Assembly: GCA_963781305.1 (NCBI GenBank)
Contig: CAWAFL010000001.1
Coordinates: forward strand, 186,001-250,000
Direction: 5' to 3'
From: DASXMT01 sp963781305
GTDB lineage: Bacteria > Actinomycetota > Acidimicrobiia > Acidimicrobiales > RAAP-2
Length of the DNA: 64,000 nt
The notes under the pieces are model-generated. The model ran no database searches and was not told the DNA's origin. It saw nothing but the letters and a program-made list of their open reading frames with translations. Positions 8,401 through 16,002 of this stretch are shown piece by piece (position 1 is the stretch's first letter; each line of letters begins with the position of its first letter). The position numbers and the translations under genes were made by a program.

Positions 8401-9444
8401 CTGGCCTCGGGAGCCCTGATTGCCTTCATCCTCTACATCGACCTCTTCTTCTCGCCCATCCAGCAGCTCTCCCAGGTCTTCGATTCGTGGCAACAGACCC
8501 GGGTCTCGGTGGGTCGGATCTCCGAGCTCATGCAGCTCGAGACCCTCACCCCCCAAGCCGACCACGCTGTGGACCCCGGACGGCTCACGGGTGCCATCAC
8601 CCTGGACAACGTCCGATTCTCCTATCCAGCGGTCATCAGCCGACCCGGCGTGAACGGCGCCGGACCAGGCGAACGGCGCGGCCCCGCCGACGCCCGGAGC
8701 ATCCAGCTCTGGGACTCGCGACCGACCAAGCCGCCCGAGGCCCTCCAGGGCATCGACCTGCACATCGAGCCTGGGGAGACAGTGGCGCTCGTCGGCGAGA
8801 CCGGAGCGGGGAAATCGACGGTCATGAAGTTGCTGGCCCGTTTCTACGATCCCGACGAGGGAAGCGTGTGCATTGACGGACAGGACATCCGGACCTTCGA
8901 TCTCAACTCGTTCCGTCACCAATTGGGGTACGTGCCCCAAGAGGCGTTCCTGTTCTCGGGGACGATCCGGGACAACATCGCCTACGGACGAGCCCATGCG
9001 GCCGATGCCGACGTGGAGGCGGCGGCTCGAGCGGTGGGTGCGCACGATTTCATCGCCGCCCTGCCCGGCGGATACCGGCACGAGTTGTCGGAACGGGGAC
9101 GGTCGCTCTCCGCAGGCCAGCGCCAGCTGATCGCCCTGGCCCGGGCCGAGCTGGTCGATCCCGTGGTGCTGCTGCTGGACGAAGCCACGTCCAACCTCGA
9201 CCTGGCTACCGAGGCCCGGGTGGCGGCGGCCATGCAGCAGGTATCGCGTGGCCGGACCACCGTCGTCATCGCCCACCGCCTTCAGACGGCGCGCGCTGCC
9301 GACCGGATCGTCGTCCTCGACGGCGGGCGGATCGCCGAAATAGGGAGCCACGATGAGCTGCTCGCTCTCGATGGGGAGTACGCGTCGATGTGGCAGGCGT
9401 TCGAACTGGTGGGACAGGGCATACCTGACGATCGGGTGGCGTAG
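5467..9444 (+). CDS. Fused full-length ABC multidrug/lipid exporter (TMD-NBD-TMD-NBD), 1325 aa
   Basis: The start ATG 5467 overlaps the MarR stop; the frame is open further upstream but inside marR. Layout: TMD1 at about 45-320, NBD1 at 370-600 (Walker A GPSGSGKST near 410, signature LSGGQRQR near 511, Walker B ILILDDATS near 532), a Gly/Pro-rich linker at about 640-690, TMD2 at 714-1000, and NBD2 at 1045-1310 (GETGAGKST near 1110, LSAGQRQL, VLLLDEATS near 1233). NBD1 has Asp where the catalytic Glu should be, while NBD2 keeps Glu. This is the asymmetry of heterodimeric exporters such as BmrCD or TM287/288, here in one chain. NBD2 also carries an insertion of about 35 residues before Walker A. 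It is an inner-membrane drug or lipid efflux pump. Confidence 0.92.
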   Translation: MNRNDSAPTLNPTSAPTESQQSQPSEQSKQSAPMPDPTSAPKSHWVRRLWGYMLRHRRDMVLSLAGAVLGSACLTLVPLVERQIVDGVILSHQSALWPWLVLLIVLAGAAFGCAYLRRYRGGRVALAVQYDMRNDMHDHLQSMDFDNLDRMPTGQLVARANSDSTLVQGLLSFFPIMSGNVLLMLLSLGVMIYLSPLLATVSVIVAPALLLISYRMRWRIFPATWDGQQREGDVAQIVDEDVNGVRVVKAFGQEHRELERVSDASVKLYGSQMRAVRLQSRYQPLLEAIPTIGQVAILAFGGWLALHHEITLGTFLAFSTYIAQLMSPARQLAGVLTIGQQARAGVERIFQLLDLKPAIADDPDAVDLPTLRGAIDFSDVHFAYGNGHPVLQGLDLHIAPGERLAIVGPSGSGKSTTAMLVSRFYDPDQGVVMVDGHDVRDVSLHSLRRQVGVVFEESFLFSDTVRANIAYGRPEATDAEIEAAARATEAHQFIENLPRGYETVVGERGLTLSGGQRQRICLARAILYDPRILILDDATSAVDARVEESIHNALRQIMLDRTTLLIAHRRSTLHLADRIAVMEHGRVLEHGTHDELFASSATYRTLLSGLEEEDAEQVGDSIEALAALGSPTGSDGTTESAWSENGHIGARDGHAGPSLGAPSLGPGLGGGSGGGWRRNLAPTPELLARVASLRPVRDFPTVDVAEESRHDRRFNLRRLLKEFRKPLLIGLVLVVLDALASIAGPLLVKTGIDNGVSAGSVAVLFAASAIYLVITLADLLDEIGETFVTGRAAQRIMLSLRIRIWAQLQRLSLDYYEGEMAGRIMTRMTTDVDQFESLIENGLLSALVSIVTFVGVGAALVLINTELGLCTLAVVVPLAIATVIFRRRASRLYDLSRERIAIVNADFQESLSGVREAQAFVHEKETRRRFHGLGHDYLDSRVAAQRLVATYFPFVQFLSAGADAIVLGVGAGLIASGHLASGALIAFILYIDLFFSPIQQLSQVFDSWQQTRVSVGRISELMQLETLTPQADHAVDPGRLTGAITLDNVRFSYPAVISRPGVNGAGPGERRGPADARSIQLWDSRPTKPPEALQGIDLHIEPGETVALVGETGAGKSTVMKLLARFYDPDEGSVCIDGQDIRTFDLNSFRHQLGYVPQEAFLFSGTIRDNIAYGRAHAADADVEAAARAVGAHDFIAALPGGYRHELSERGRSLSAGQRQLIALARAELVDPVVLLLDEATSNLDLATEARVAAAMQQVSRGRTTVVIAHRLQTARAADRIVVLDGGRIAEIGSHDELLALDGEYASMWQAFELVGQGIPDDRVA

Positions 9445-9479
9445 GACCACGGGCTCATGGAACGACCATGCTGGCCCCG

Positions 9480-9570
9480 TGGCCACGCTGCTGGCTCGGT
9501 GGCCACGCTGCTGGCTCGGTGGCCACGCTGCTGGCTCGGTGGCCACGCTGCTGGCTCGGTGGCCACGCTG
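9480..9570. repeat. Perfect 20-bp tandem repeat, 4.5 copies
   Basis: The unit tggccacgctgctggctcgg is repeated four times exactly, plus 11 bases of a fifth, 35 bp after the ABC exporter stop. There are no spacers. Confidence 0.95.
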
Positions 9571-9572
9571 TT

Positions 9573-9641
9573 ATGGAACGTGACCACACCGTCACGGCCC
9601 CGTCGCCCCGACCATGATGGAACCTGACCACACCGTCACGG
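9573..9641. repeat. Direct repeat, about 25 bp x 2
   Basis: atggaacgtgaccacaccgt (plus cacgg) at 9573 recurs with one change at 9617, separated by 19 bp. Together with the 20-bp array it fills the gap before the next gene. Confidence 0.85.
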
Positions 9642-9677
9642 GAATCCGGCGACGAGACGACAGACAAAGGAGCGCAC

Positions 9678-10517
9678 ATGGCCGTCGAAACGATCGGGCT
9701 GCTGCATCCAGGCGAAATGGGAGCCGGCGTCGGTGCTGCCCTGGTTGAGGCGGGATACACCGTGACCTGGGCCTCGGCCGGTCGCAGTTCGGCGTCGGCA
9801 CGCCGGGCCGCGTCGGCGAACCTGGTCGACCTCGGCACAGTGGAGGCAATGATCGACCGTTGCCAGCTCATTATGTCCATCTGTCCGCCCACCCATGCCG
9901 AGCAGGTGGCCAACGCAGTTGCTGGCTTCACCGGTGTATACCTCGATGCCAACGCCATCGCTCCGGCCACGGCGCGACGTGTGGCGAATGTGATCGAGGC
10001 CGGCGGAGGCCGCTACGTCGACGGCGGCATCATCGGCAACCCACCGACGCCAACGTACGGGACCCGCCTCTACCTGTCGGGTCCCGCAGCCCACGAGATG
10101 AGCGGTCTGTTTACGGGGACGACGGTCGATACCCGGGTGCTGTCGGAGGATCAGACGGCGGCGTCGGCGATCAAGATGTGCTTTGCCGCCTGGACGAAGG
10201 GCACGACCGCCCTGCTGTTGGCGATTCGGACTCTGGCCATCGCCGAAGGCGTCGAAGAGCCACTCTTGGACGAGTGGCACACTTCGATGCCCGAACTCGA
10301 ACAGCGCAGTCTCTCTGCGGGTCAACAAGCCGCGACCAAAGGATGGCGTTGGGTAGGCGAGATGGAGGAGATTGCCGCCACGTTTCGATCGGTCGGGCTA
10401 CCCGATGGTTTCCACCTCGCCGCGGCCGACATATTCGCTCGGCCTGATCGCGACGAGCAGGCCGAGGCCGACCCATCCACACTCCGATCGGTCCTGGAGG
10501 CACTCCGTCAGTCGTGA
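9678..10517 (+). CDS. NAD(P)-dependent dehydrogenase, 6PGDH-like with DUF1932 C-terminal domain
   Basis: The 279-residue protein opens MAVETIGLLHPGEMGAGVG, a Rossmann GxxxMGxxxG motif as in beta-hydroxyacid dehydrogenases, and then shows LIMSICPPTHAEQVA and GIIGNPP. The C-terminal half (SAIKMCFAAWTKGTTALLLA onward) fits the DUF1932 helical domain. It probably oxidises a hydroxyacid or related carbonyl compound in the cytoplasm. An aaaggagcg site precedes the ATG. The next gene starts about 150 bp downstream on the same strand and encodes an RraA-like aldolase, so both may act on one hydroxy/oxo-acid pathway. Confidence 0.82.
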   Translation: MAVETIGLLHPGEMGAGVGAALVEAGYTVTWASAGRSSASARRAASANLVDLGTVEAMIDRCQLIMSICPPTHAEQVANAVAGFTGVYLDANAIAPATARRVANVIEAGGGRYVDGGIIGNPPTPTYGTRLYLSGPAAHEMSGLFTGTTVDTRVLSEDQTAASAIKMCFAAWTKGTTALLLAIRTLAIAEGVEEPLLDEWHTSMPELEQRSLSAGQQAATKGWRWVGEMEEIAATFRSVGLPDGFHLAAADIFARPDRDEQAEADPSTLRSVLEALRQS

Positions 10518-10669
10518 GCGGGCCGCTGAGCTCGCATCGGACTCGTGGACGTCATTGCCCCAGGCGCACACTTGCCGACAACGACACCAAGGTTCTCGGT
10601 CCGTTCTCGGTCCCATCGGTCTCTCCCCTATCGTGTGCCCGGCACCGACGGTACGAGGAGGACGGCGAC

Positions 10670-11296
10670 ATGGATGACGCGACGACGAAGTCAACGTTGC
10701 TGGCGCTGGGGGCGGCGACCCTCGGTGAGTCGGGGGCGTTGCCGATGCATCATCGCCTGGCCGCCGCATGGCCGGGGGCGGCCGTGGCCGCGCCGGCCTA
10801 CCCGGTGCGCTGCTCGCCGGCGGACAACCTGGCCATCCACGCCGCTGTCACCCGGGCGCCAGAGGGCAGCGTGCTGGTGGTCGACGCCAGCGCCACGCCG
10901 GAGCGCGGGTACTGGGGTGAAGTCCTCACCACCGGGGCCGAAGCGCGAGGTCTAGCCGGGCTGGTAATCGACGGGGGCGTGCGGGACCTGGCCGCACTGG
11001 AGTCGCACCGGTTCCCGGTCTTCGCCACCATGATCGTCCTCCGGGGGGCGACAAAGGAATTGCCAGGCACGAACGGCGCATCGGTGGAGGTCGGCGGGGT
11101 GCCGGTGACGGCAGGTGATTGGGTGGTAGCCGACGCCGATGGCGTGGTGGTGATTCCCGGCGAGCGGCTCTACGTGGTCATCGCCGCCGGTCAGGCCCGT
11201 GCCGTCAAGGAAGAGGGGCTATTCATCGCCCTGAGGGAGGGCCGGACCACCGTCGAGCTCCTCGAACTGGACACATCCCTCATTGTCGAAGGCTGA
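10670..11296 (+). CDS. RraA-family protein (4-hydroxy-4-methyl-2-oxoglutarate aldolase-like), 208 aa
   Basis: ATG 10670 is preceded by gaggagg at 10655-10661, so I prefer it to the longer frame from GTG 10514. Key features are ADNLAIHAAV, RGYWGEVLTTGAEARG and GLVIDGGVRDL with Arg105-Asp106, the residues used for substrate and metal binding in HMG/CHA aldolases. Such enzymes split 4-hydroxy-2-oxo acids into pyruvate and another oxo acid. RraA itself, an RNase E inhibitor, has the same fold, but the aldolase motif and the catabolic context favour an enzyme. Confidence 0.8.
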   Translation: MDDATTKSTLLALGAATLGESGALPMHHRLAAAWPGAAVAAPAYPVRCSPADNLAIHAAVTRAPEGSVLVVDASATPERGYWGEVLTTGAEARGLAGLVIDGGVRDLAALESHRFPVFATMIVLRGATKELPGTNGASVEVGGVPVTAGDWVVADADGVVVIPGERLYVVIAAGQARAVKEEGLFIALREGRTTVELLELDTSLIVEG

Positions 11297-11340
11297 ATCC
11301 CTGAATCCGTGCATCCCTGAATCCCTGAATCCGTGCATCC
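11293..11340. repeat. Perfect 24-bp direct repeat x 2
   Basis: ctgaatccctgaatccgtgc plus atcc is repeated twice without a spacer, and each unit itself contains two ctgaatcc words. It begins inside the stop codon of the RraA-like gene. Confidence 0.9.
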
Positions 11341-11367
11341 GGGCCGCCTGCCAAAGGTCGCGCCCGA

Positions 11368-12318
11368 TCAGCCGGGGACCAAGTTGGGCGGGGTCCGACC
11401 GGCCAGCACGTCACACACGCCCTGGGCGGCCAACTGGGCCATGCGGAGGCGTGTCTCGGTCGTGGCGCTCCCAATGTGGGGTAGCAGCACTGTCCGAGGT
11501 GCGGCCAGCAGACGCGGGTTGACCGTTGGTTCGCCGTCATAGACGTCGAGTCCGGCGGCAAAGAGGCGTTCCGACTCGAGTGCATCGGCCAATGCATCCT
11601 CGTCGACCACCGGACCTCGGGCCGTGTTGACGAGAACAGCGGTGGGCTTCATCAAAGCCAGCTCCCGGGCGCCGATGAGGTGACGGGTCGAGTCGGTCAG
11701 CGGGACGTGGAGGCTGACCACGTCGGCCACAGCCAGCAGTTCGTCTAATTCGGCCCTGTACCCGGGGAGCCCGTTGTCGGTCCGGCTGTGGTGCAGCACC
11801 TCCATGTCGAACCCCAGGCCCCTGCGAGCCACCTCGCGGGCAATGCGGCCGTAGCCGACCAGGCCGAGCACGGCTCCATGGACGTCTCGGGACAGGTAGT
11901 CCATGAACCCCCATTCCCCCCACTGGCCGGCCCGCAGGCTCCGCTCGGCGTCGGCAGCCAGCCGGCTGGCTGCCAATATCAACAAGAACGCCAAGTCGGC
12001 GGTGGTCTTATCGAGTACCCCTGGCGTATTGCAAACGGCGATCCCCAAGGATCGGGCGGCCGTCACGTCCACGTTGTCGTAGCCGACTGCGGCGTTGCCG
12101 ATCACCTTCAGCCTTCCCGCCGCACCGGCGCGGACCACCGTCTCATCGATGCGGTCGGTGAGGACGCAAAGTACGCCGTCGAACTCGGGGACCATCTTGG
12201 CCAGCTCCTCGGTGCTGTACCGGTCGTCCGACTCGTTCTGGATCACAGTGTGGCCGGCCTCGACCAGAGGATCGAAGCTGCCCTCGGGGAGCCGGCGGGT
12301 AACGAGCACGTCGGCCAC
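11368..12318 (-). CDS. D-isomer-specific 2-hydroxyacid dehydrogenase (glyoxylate/hydroxypyruvate reductase-like), 316 aa
   Basis: Starting at GTG 12318, one base beyond the cupin stop codon, the protein has the full family layout: VIGNAAVGYDNVDV, NAD-binding LGLVGYGRIAREVA near residue 152, and the catalytic triad Arg234 (NTARGPVV), Glu263 (DVYDGEP) and His281 (LLPHIGS). It reduces glyoxylate, hydroxypyruvate or a 2-keto sugar acid with NAD(P)H. The frame continues upstream through the cupin gene, but that extension is the cupin sequence in another frame. It is co-transcribed with the cupin gene, and the RraA-like and DUF1932 genes lie beside it on the other strand. Confidence 0.9.
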   Translation of the reverse strand: MADVLVTRRLPEGSFDPLVEAGHTVIQNESDDRYSTEELAKMVPEFDGVLCVLTDRIDETVVRAGAAGRLKVIGNAAVGYDNVDVTAARSLGIAVCNTPGVLDKTTADLAFLLILAASRLAADAERSLRAGQWGEWGFMDYLSRDVHGAVLGLVGYGRIAREVARRGLGFDMEVLHHSRTDNGLPGYRAELDELLAVADVVSLHVPLTDSTRHLIGARELALMKPTAVLVNTARGPVVDEDALADALESERLFAAGLDVYDGEPTVNPRLLAAPRTVLLPHIGSATTETRLRMAQLAAQGVCDVLAGRTPPNLVPG

Positions 12319-12319
12319 G

Positions 12320-12703
12320 TCAGTGGTTGGTGTAGTCGACGGGACCCGAACCTTTGACCCCGATGGCAAAACAGAAGCAGTGAATCGGAGCATGGTCGCT
12401 CACCGGCCGGAGGGTGTGCACGGCATCGGGCGGGATGTAGACCAGGTCGCCCTGGGCGATCTCGCGGTCCTCTCCCTCGATGGTCATCGTTCCCCTCCCG
12501 TTGAGGACGTAATAGAACTCGTGGGTCGGATGGGAGTGGGGCTCGACGGCTCCGCCGCCGGCAACCTCGAACTCGTTCACCAGCTCGAGGAAGCCGCCAT
12601 CGGTGGCGTCCTTCATCTCTCGAGATGCCACCATCCACCACACCGGCACCGTGCCGTTGTGCTCGACGATCGGCGCTACATCCTCGATGCTCCGCACATC
12701 CAT
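12320..12703 (-). CDS. Cupin-domain protein, 127 aa
   Basis: A single-cupin protein with the metal-binding motif HSHPTHEFYYVLNGRG (two His plus a Glu) and the second cupin motif PPDAVHTLRPVSD. Proteins of this size are small metal-dependent isomerases, dioxygenases or sensors. The gene precedes the hydroxyacid dehydrogenase by one base and shares its promoter region with the divergent ureidoglycolate lyase-like gene. The specific reaction cannot be deduced. Confidence 0.82.
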   Translation of the reverse strand: MDVRSIEDVAPIVEHNGTVPVWWMVASREMKDATDGGFLELVNEFEVAGGGAVEPHSHPTHEFYYVLNGRGTMTIEGEDREIAQGDLVYIPPDAVHTLRPVSDHAPIHCFCFAIGVKGSGPVDYTNH

Positions 12704-12793
12704 GGTCGTTCCCCTCTGTCGTCCAGCCTGAGCATCCTCGGTTCTCCCGGGTGATTCCTTTGTCCACCCTGGCGATTCCGTAGGCTGCTATCC

Positions 12794-12813
12794 GTGTCAG
12801 ATTAGATCGACAC
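12794..12813. promoter_or_regulatory. Palindrome in divergent promoter region
   Basis: gtgtcagattagatcgacac contains the inverted arms gtgtc and gacac separated by 10 bp. It stands between the cupin start (12703, minus) and the ureidoglycolate lyase-like start (12835, plus). It is a plausible operator for coordinated control; no regulator gene is adjacent. Confidence 0.4.
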
Positions 12814-12834
12814 GAACCATAGGAAGGGGGTCCG

Positions 12835-13347
12835 GTGGGAGAACCGGAAGGTGGGATACGGCGGCGAGGTCCCGAAGCACTCACCGAGGAGGCCTGGGCT
12901 CCCTTCGGTTGGCTGCCCGTAGAGGACACCGACCCCCGGGACGGCAGCCACCGGCTGGCGTACGAGTGGGAGGATCCCCACGTCAACATCATCGGGCACG
13001 CCCGGTCCGAGGTGCCGGCGTTCGGCGGCGGCCTACTGTGCGAGATGCTCTATCGGCACTCGACCCACACCCAGGTGATCATGCCCCTGGATCATCGGTG
13101 CGTGATCGCAGTGGCCCCGAAGGGCCTCGGGTTCGACGACCCGGACGACGCCGATCTGGTACGGGTGTTCGGCATCGAGCCGCTCCAAGCACTCGTGCTC
13201 GACCGCGGCACCTGGCACTGGGGGCCGTATCCGGTCCAAACCGAAACAGTGAGCCTCTTCAATATCCAGGGCCTCCGCTACGCCGAGGACAACGAAATGA
13301 TGGACTTGGCCGGCCGGGACATGGCCATCGAGGTACTGCTCTCCTGA
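12835..13347 (+). CDS. Ureidoglycolate lyase-like protein (AllA family), 170 aa
   Basis: The product carries the ureidoglycolate lyase pattern: LLCEMLYRHSTHTQVIMPLD, RCVIAVAP and ALVLDRGTWHWGPYPV. This matches the cupin-like AllA fold, which releases urea and glyoxylate from ureidoglycolate. The start is GTG 12835, with ggaaggggg just upstream. With the divergent glyoxylate-reductase-like dehydrogenase and cupin, a route producing and reducing glyoxylate is possible. Other allantoin genes are absent here, so the role may instead be in another acyl or sugar-acid pathway. Confidence 0.75.
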   Translation: MGEPEGGIRRRGPEALTEEAWAPFGWLPVEDTDPRDGSHRLAYEWEDPHVNIIGHARSEVPAFGGGLLCEMLYRHSTHTQVIMPLDHRCVIAVAPKGLGFDDPDDADLVRVFGIEPLQALVLDRGTWHWGPYPVQTETVSLFNIQGLRYAEDNEMMDLAGRDMAIEVLLS

Positions 13348-13348
13348 T

Positions 13349-13411
13349 CGGAACGCGTCGGCCCTGATCGGGAACAGGCTCGGTCCTGACAAGAACCGGC
13401 TCGGCACGCCA
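13349..13411. repeat. Degenerate short repeats between two genes
   Basis: Three imperfect copies of a word like cctgatcgggaacaggctcgg sit in the gap before the SDR gene. They look like local duplications. Confidence 0.5.
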
Positions 13412-13438
13412 GCTTCCCGCATGCCAAGCTGACCGACC

Positions 13439-14227
13439 ATGGGGCTTCTCGAGGGACAGAGAGCGGTGGTCACAGGTGGCGGGTCCGGGATCGGTCGTGC
13501 CACCTGTCGACGGATGGCACACGAGGGGGCGACAGTGGCGGTGCTCGACATCGACGAGGCTTCCGCCAAAGCGGTGGCTGCCGAGATCGAAGGCACGGCC
13601 CACGTGGTCGACGTCACCGACCCAGACGCGGTGCAGAGCGCCGTCGACCAGGCGGCGTCGGCAATGGGAGGCATCACCACCCTGTTCAACAATGCCGGCG
13701 TCGGCAGCATGGCCCCTCTGCATGAATGGGCGCCCGACGAGTGGGACCGTCTCATCCGCGTCAACCTGACCGGTGTCTACTTGGGGTTCCGGGCGGCTAT
13801 TCCCCATATCAGGGCAGCAGGTGGCGGTGCGATTGTCAGTACCGCCTCGATCAGCGGAACCCGGCCGGCGGCCGGTGAGGCGCCTTACGCCGCAGCCAAG
13901 GCGGGCGTGGCTGCGATGACGGCGTCAGCTGCGTTGGAGTACGGACCCTCTATCCGGGTGAATGCCATCTCACCGGGAATGATCCGCACCAAGCTGACCG
14001 AACCACTCTTGGAGGTCTTTCCTCACGAGGAGGCCCGCTATGAGCGAACAACACCGATGGGTCGGGTCGGAGAGCCGGAAGACGTGGCCGATGTGGTCAT
14101 ATTCCTGTGTTCGGACCTGGCTCGGTTCGTGACCGGGCAAAACCTCGTCATCGATGGCGGCATGACGCTGCACGGCGCGGGCGTAGACGGAATCTTCGAG
14201 CAGCTCTTCGGTCGTCAACCCGGCTGA
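13439..14227 (+). CDS. Short-chain dehydrogenase/reductase, FabG-like, 262 aa
   Basis: A classical SDR: VVTGGGSGIGRATC near residue 10, DID acidic motif ending beta-2, FNNAGVGSM near 85, STASISG with the catalytic Ser, YAAAKAGVAAMT with Tyr-x3-Lys, and the C-terminal FVTGQNLVIDGGMTLHG. The acidic residue after beta-2 suggests NAD(H) preference. It could dehydrogenate a hydroxyacid or sugar alcohol and fits the neighbouring hydroxyacid genes, but it could also act independently. It is convergent with the HNH nuclease gene. Confidence 0.88.
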   Translation: MGLLEGQRAVVTGGGSGIGRATCRRMAHEGATVAVLDIDEASAKAVAAEIEGTAHVVDVTDPDAVQSAVDQAASAMGGITTLFNNAGVGSMAPLHEWAPDEWDRLIRVNLTGVYLGFRAAIPHIRAAGGGAIVSTASISGTRPAAGEAPYAAAKAGVAAMTASAALEYGPSIRVNAISPGMIRTKLTEPLLEVFPHEEARYERTTPMGRVGEPEDVADVVIFLCSDLARFVTGQNLVIDGGMTLHGAGVDGIFEQLFGRQPG

Positions 14228-14302
14228 GGAATAACCAGTTGGTCCAACTGTTCGTTCAGAGTTGACGGCCGCAGATTTTCGACGCCGGCCCTCGGTGACT
14301 TG

Positions 14303-15463
14303 CTACCGATCGGGTGGCGGGCGCTGGTTCCGCAGCCGATTGTGGAAACCGCACAGGAGTCTGCCATTTTCCTGGGTGGTGGGACCACCCTTCGCGAAGG
14401 GGAGGATGTGGTCCACTTGGCAGCGGTCGGCCGGTAGGTCGCAGTAGGGGTGAGTGCACTCTCGGTCCCGCAGCTCGATGGCCCTGCGGGTGGCCCCGGT
14501 GAACAGGCGGGACGTGGCGCCGATCTCGACGCGAGCGTCGGGTCCGAACACGGCCCGCTCGATCAAGGCCTCATCTAGCCAGGGGACGAGTGATCCCGGT
14601 GCGACCACCGTGCCCTGGGCCAGCTGGCAGATCCTTCCGTGCAGGCACTCGTAGTCCACGAAGACGCTAAAGAGCGGTGCCGGCCGGCGCCCGTTCTCCG
14701 GGGCGGTCCCCGAGCGGGTGGCCATCTCGACTAGGGCATCGGACTTTCGCTGGCCCGGGGTGCGGGACAGCTCACCGCTGGTGGGCTCTCGGCCGAGCCG
14801 GTCGCGAGCCTCGGCCCAGTCCGCCTCGAACAGTTCGCGCTCGATGCGACACAGCTCGTTGGACACGATGGCTCCCGAGACCGGGTCGAGCGTCATCTTG
14901 CCCAACCACACCCCCTGGAAGCTTTGCTCTAGATAGACATCTCGCCGGGCGGCGCGGCTTTCGGCGCCCTCGTCGGTCCCGTCGGGGTCAGCGTGTTGTT
15001 CCCAGTACGCCACCATCTTGGCAAACTGGTCGAAACGGAGGTGCTTCGCCTCGTCGACTAGGACCTGCTCGTCCCTTTCCAACTGCTCTTCGGTCGAGTC
15101 CCTGCGCACGGCGCTGAGCCCGTCCACGTGGGCGCCGTTGATCGACCCGTCCTTCCAGGCCTCCGAGCACGCGGGCAGGTGGCGGAGGGCTCGGCCCCGA
15201 TGCACCACCCGCCGGGTGTGGCCCAGGGGCAGTCGGCACCGGCGGGCCAGCCACGCGGCTGCGGACTTGGCTCCGTCGGCCGCCCACTCGTCCGAGGCGT
15301 CAAAGGCGGCCGCCGCTTCGGTGATCACCGCTTCGAGGCGGAGGAACTGGCGCAGGAGGGCTTCCATCGACTCCGCATCGGCGAAGGTCGACGGATCCGG
15401 TCCTACCAGGCGATCGATGTCCTTGGTCAGGTCGGCTACGGCGGTCAGGGAGTCGTGCTCCAT
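14303..15463 (-). CDS. DUF222 / HNH endonuclease-domain protein (13E12-like), 386 aa
   Basis: The N-terminal two thirds is the helical DUF222 domain (LLRQFLRLEAVITEAAAAFD; AAAWLARRCRLPLGHTRRV). The C-terminus is an HNH domain: RECTHPYCDLPADRCQVDHI, then FAKGGPTTQENGRLLCGFHN, with the Cys residues and the DH/N/H core intact. Such proteins are very common and often multi-copy in actinomycetes (REP13E12 family). They behave like selfish or mobile nucleases and their cellular role is unknown. The ATG is at 15463. Confidence 0.88.
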   Translation of the reverse strand: MEHDSLTAVADLTKDIDRLVGPDPSTFADAESMEALLRQFLRLEAVITEAAAAFDASDEWAADGAKSAAAWLARRCRLPLGHTRRVVHRGRALRHLPACSEAWKDGSINGAHVDGLSAVRRDSTEEQLERDEQVLVDEAKHLRFDQFAKMVAYWEQHADPDGTDEGAESRAARRDVYLEQSFQGVWLGKMTLDPVSGAIVSNELCRIERELFEADWAEARDRLGREPTSGELSRTPGQRKSDALVEMATRSGTAPENGRRPAPLFSVFVDYECLHGRICQLAQGTVVAPGSLVPWLDEALIERAVFGPDARVEIGATSRLFTGATRRAIELRDRECTHPYCDLPADRCQVDHILPFAKGGPTTQENGRLLCGFHNRLRNQRPPPDR

Positions 15464-15668
15464 GGACCTAGTTCAGCATGCCGGTGTGACACTTCTTCGG
15501 GGTGCTGATTGGTGCCCGATTTCGCGTCTTCATAGCGGGTGAACTCCGGCCACCGCTGGAGGAGATTTCGGAATCCTCTTGAAACAGCCCAGGGCGGTGA
15601 CGGCCGCTCACACCCGGTGTCAGAGCCGGATGCGACCATACGTAGGCATCTAGGCAAGGAGGTTAGAC

Positions 15669-15995
15669 ATGGCTATCTGCAAGGCTTGCGGCGGCGAGAT
15701 GACCCAAGGGATCAGCTGCAGCCCGACCGTTCGTATCAGAATTGGCGGCGTGGACTACCGACCCATCCGTTGGACGGATGAGCCCGAGTGGAGCTATGAG
15801 AACATCACCTTCCAGTGCGGCGACTGCGCAACGCCACCTGGAGGAGTTCATCATCCGGGTTGTTGTGTTGAGAGGTGTCCGGCATGCTTTGGCCAGTCCC
15901 TCGGCTGCGAGTGCAACGACGATCCCCTCGAAGATACCGAAGACATCGACGACATCGACGCGTGGAGGTCGATTGGCTCACGTGACCCCAACTGA
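15669..15995 (+). CDS. Small zinc-ribbon protein, conserved hypothetical, 108 aa
   Basis: MAICKACGGEM gives a first CxxC, followed by FQCGDC, then GGVHHPGCCVERCPACFGQS and GCEC, and a strongly acidic tail (DDPLEDTEDIDDIDAW). The HHPGC..E.CPxC.GQ.. pattern is that of a conserved family of small zinc-binding proteins of unknown role. A perfect aaggaggt ribosome binding site stands at about 15656-15663, so expression should be high. It is monocistronic and convergent with the AIM24-family gene. Confidence 0.75.
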   Translation: MAICKACGGEMTQGISCSPTVRIRIGGVDYRPIRWTDEPEWSYENITFQCGDCATPPGGVHHPGCCVERCPACFGQSLGCECNDDPLEDTEDIDDIDAWRSIGSRDPN

Positions 15996-16002
15996 TCGGC
16001 GC

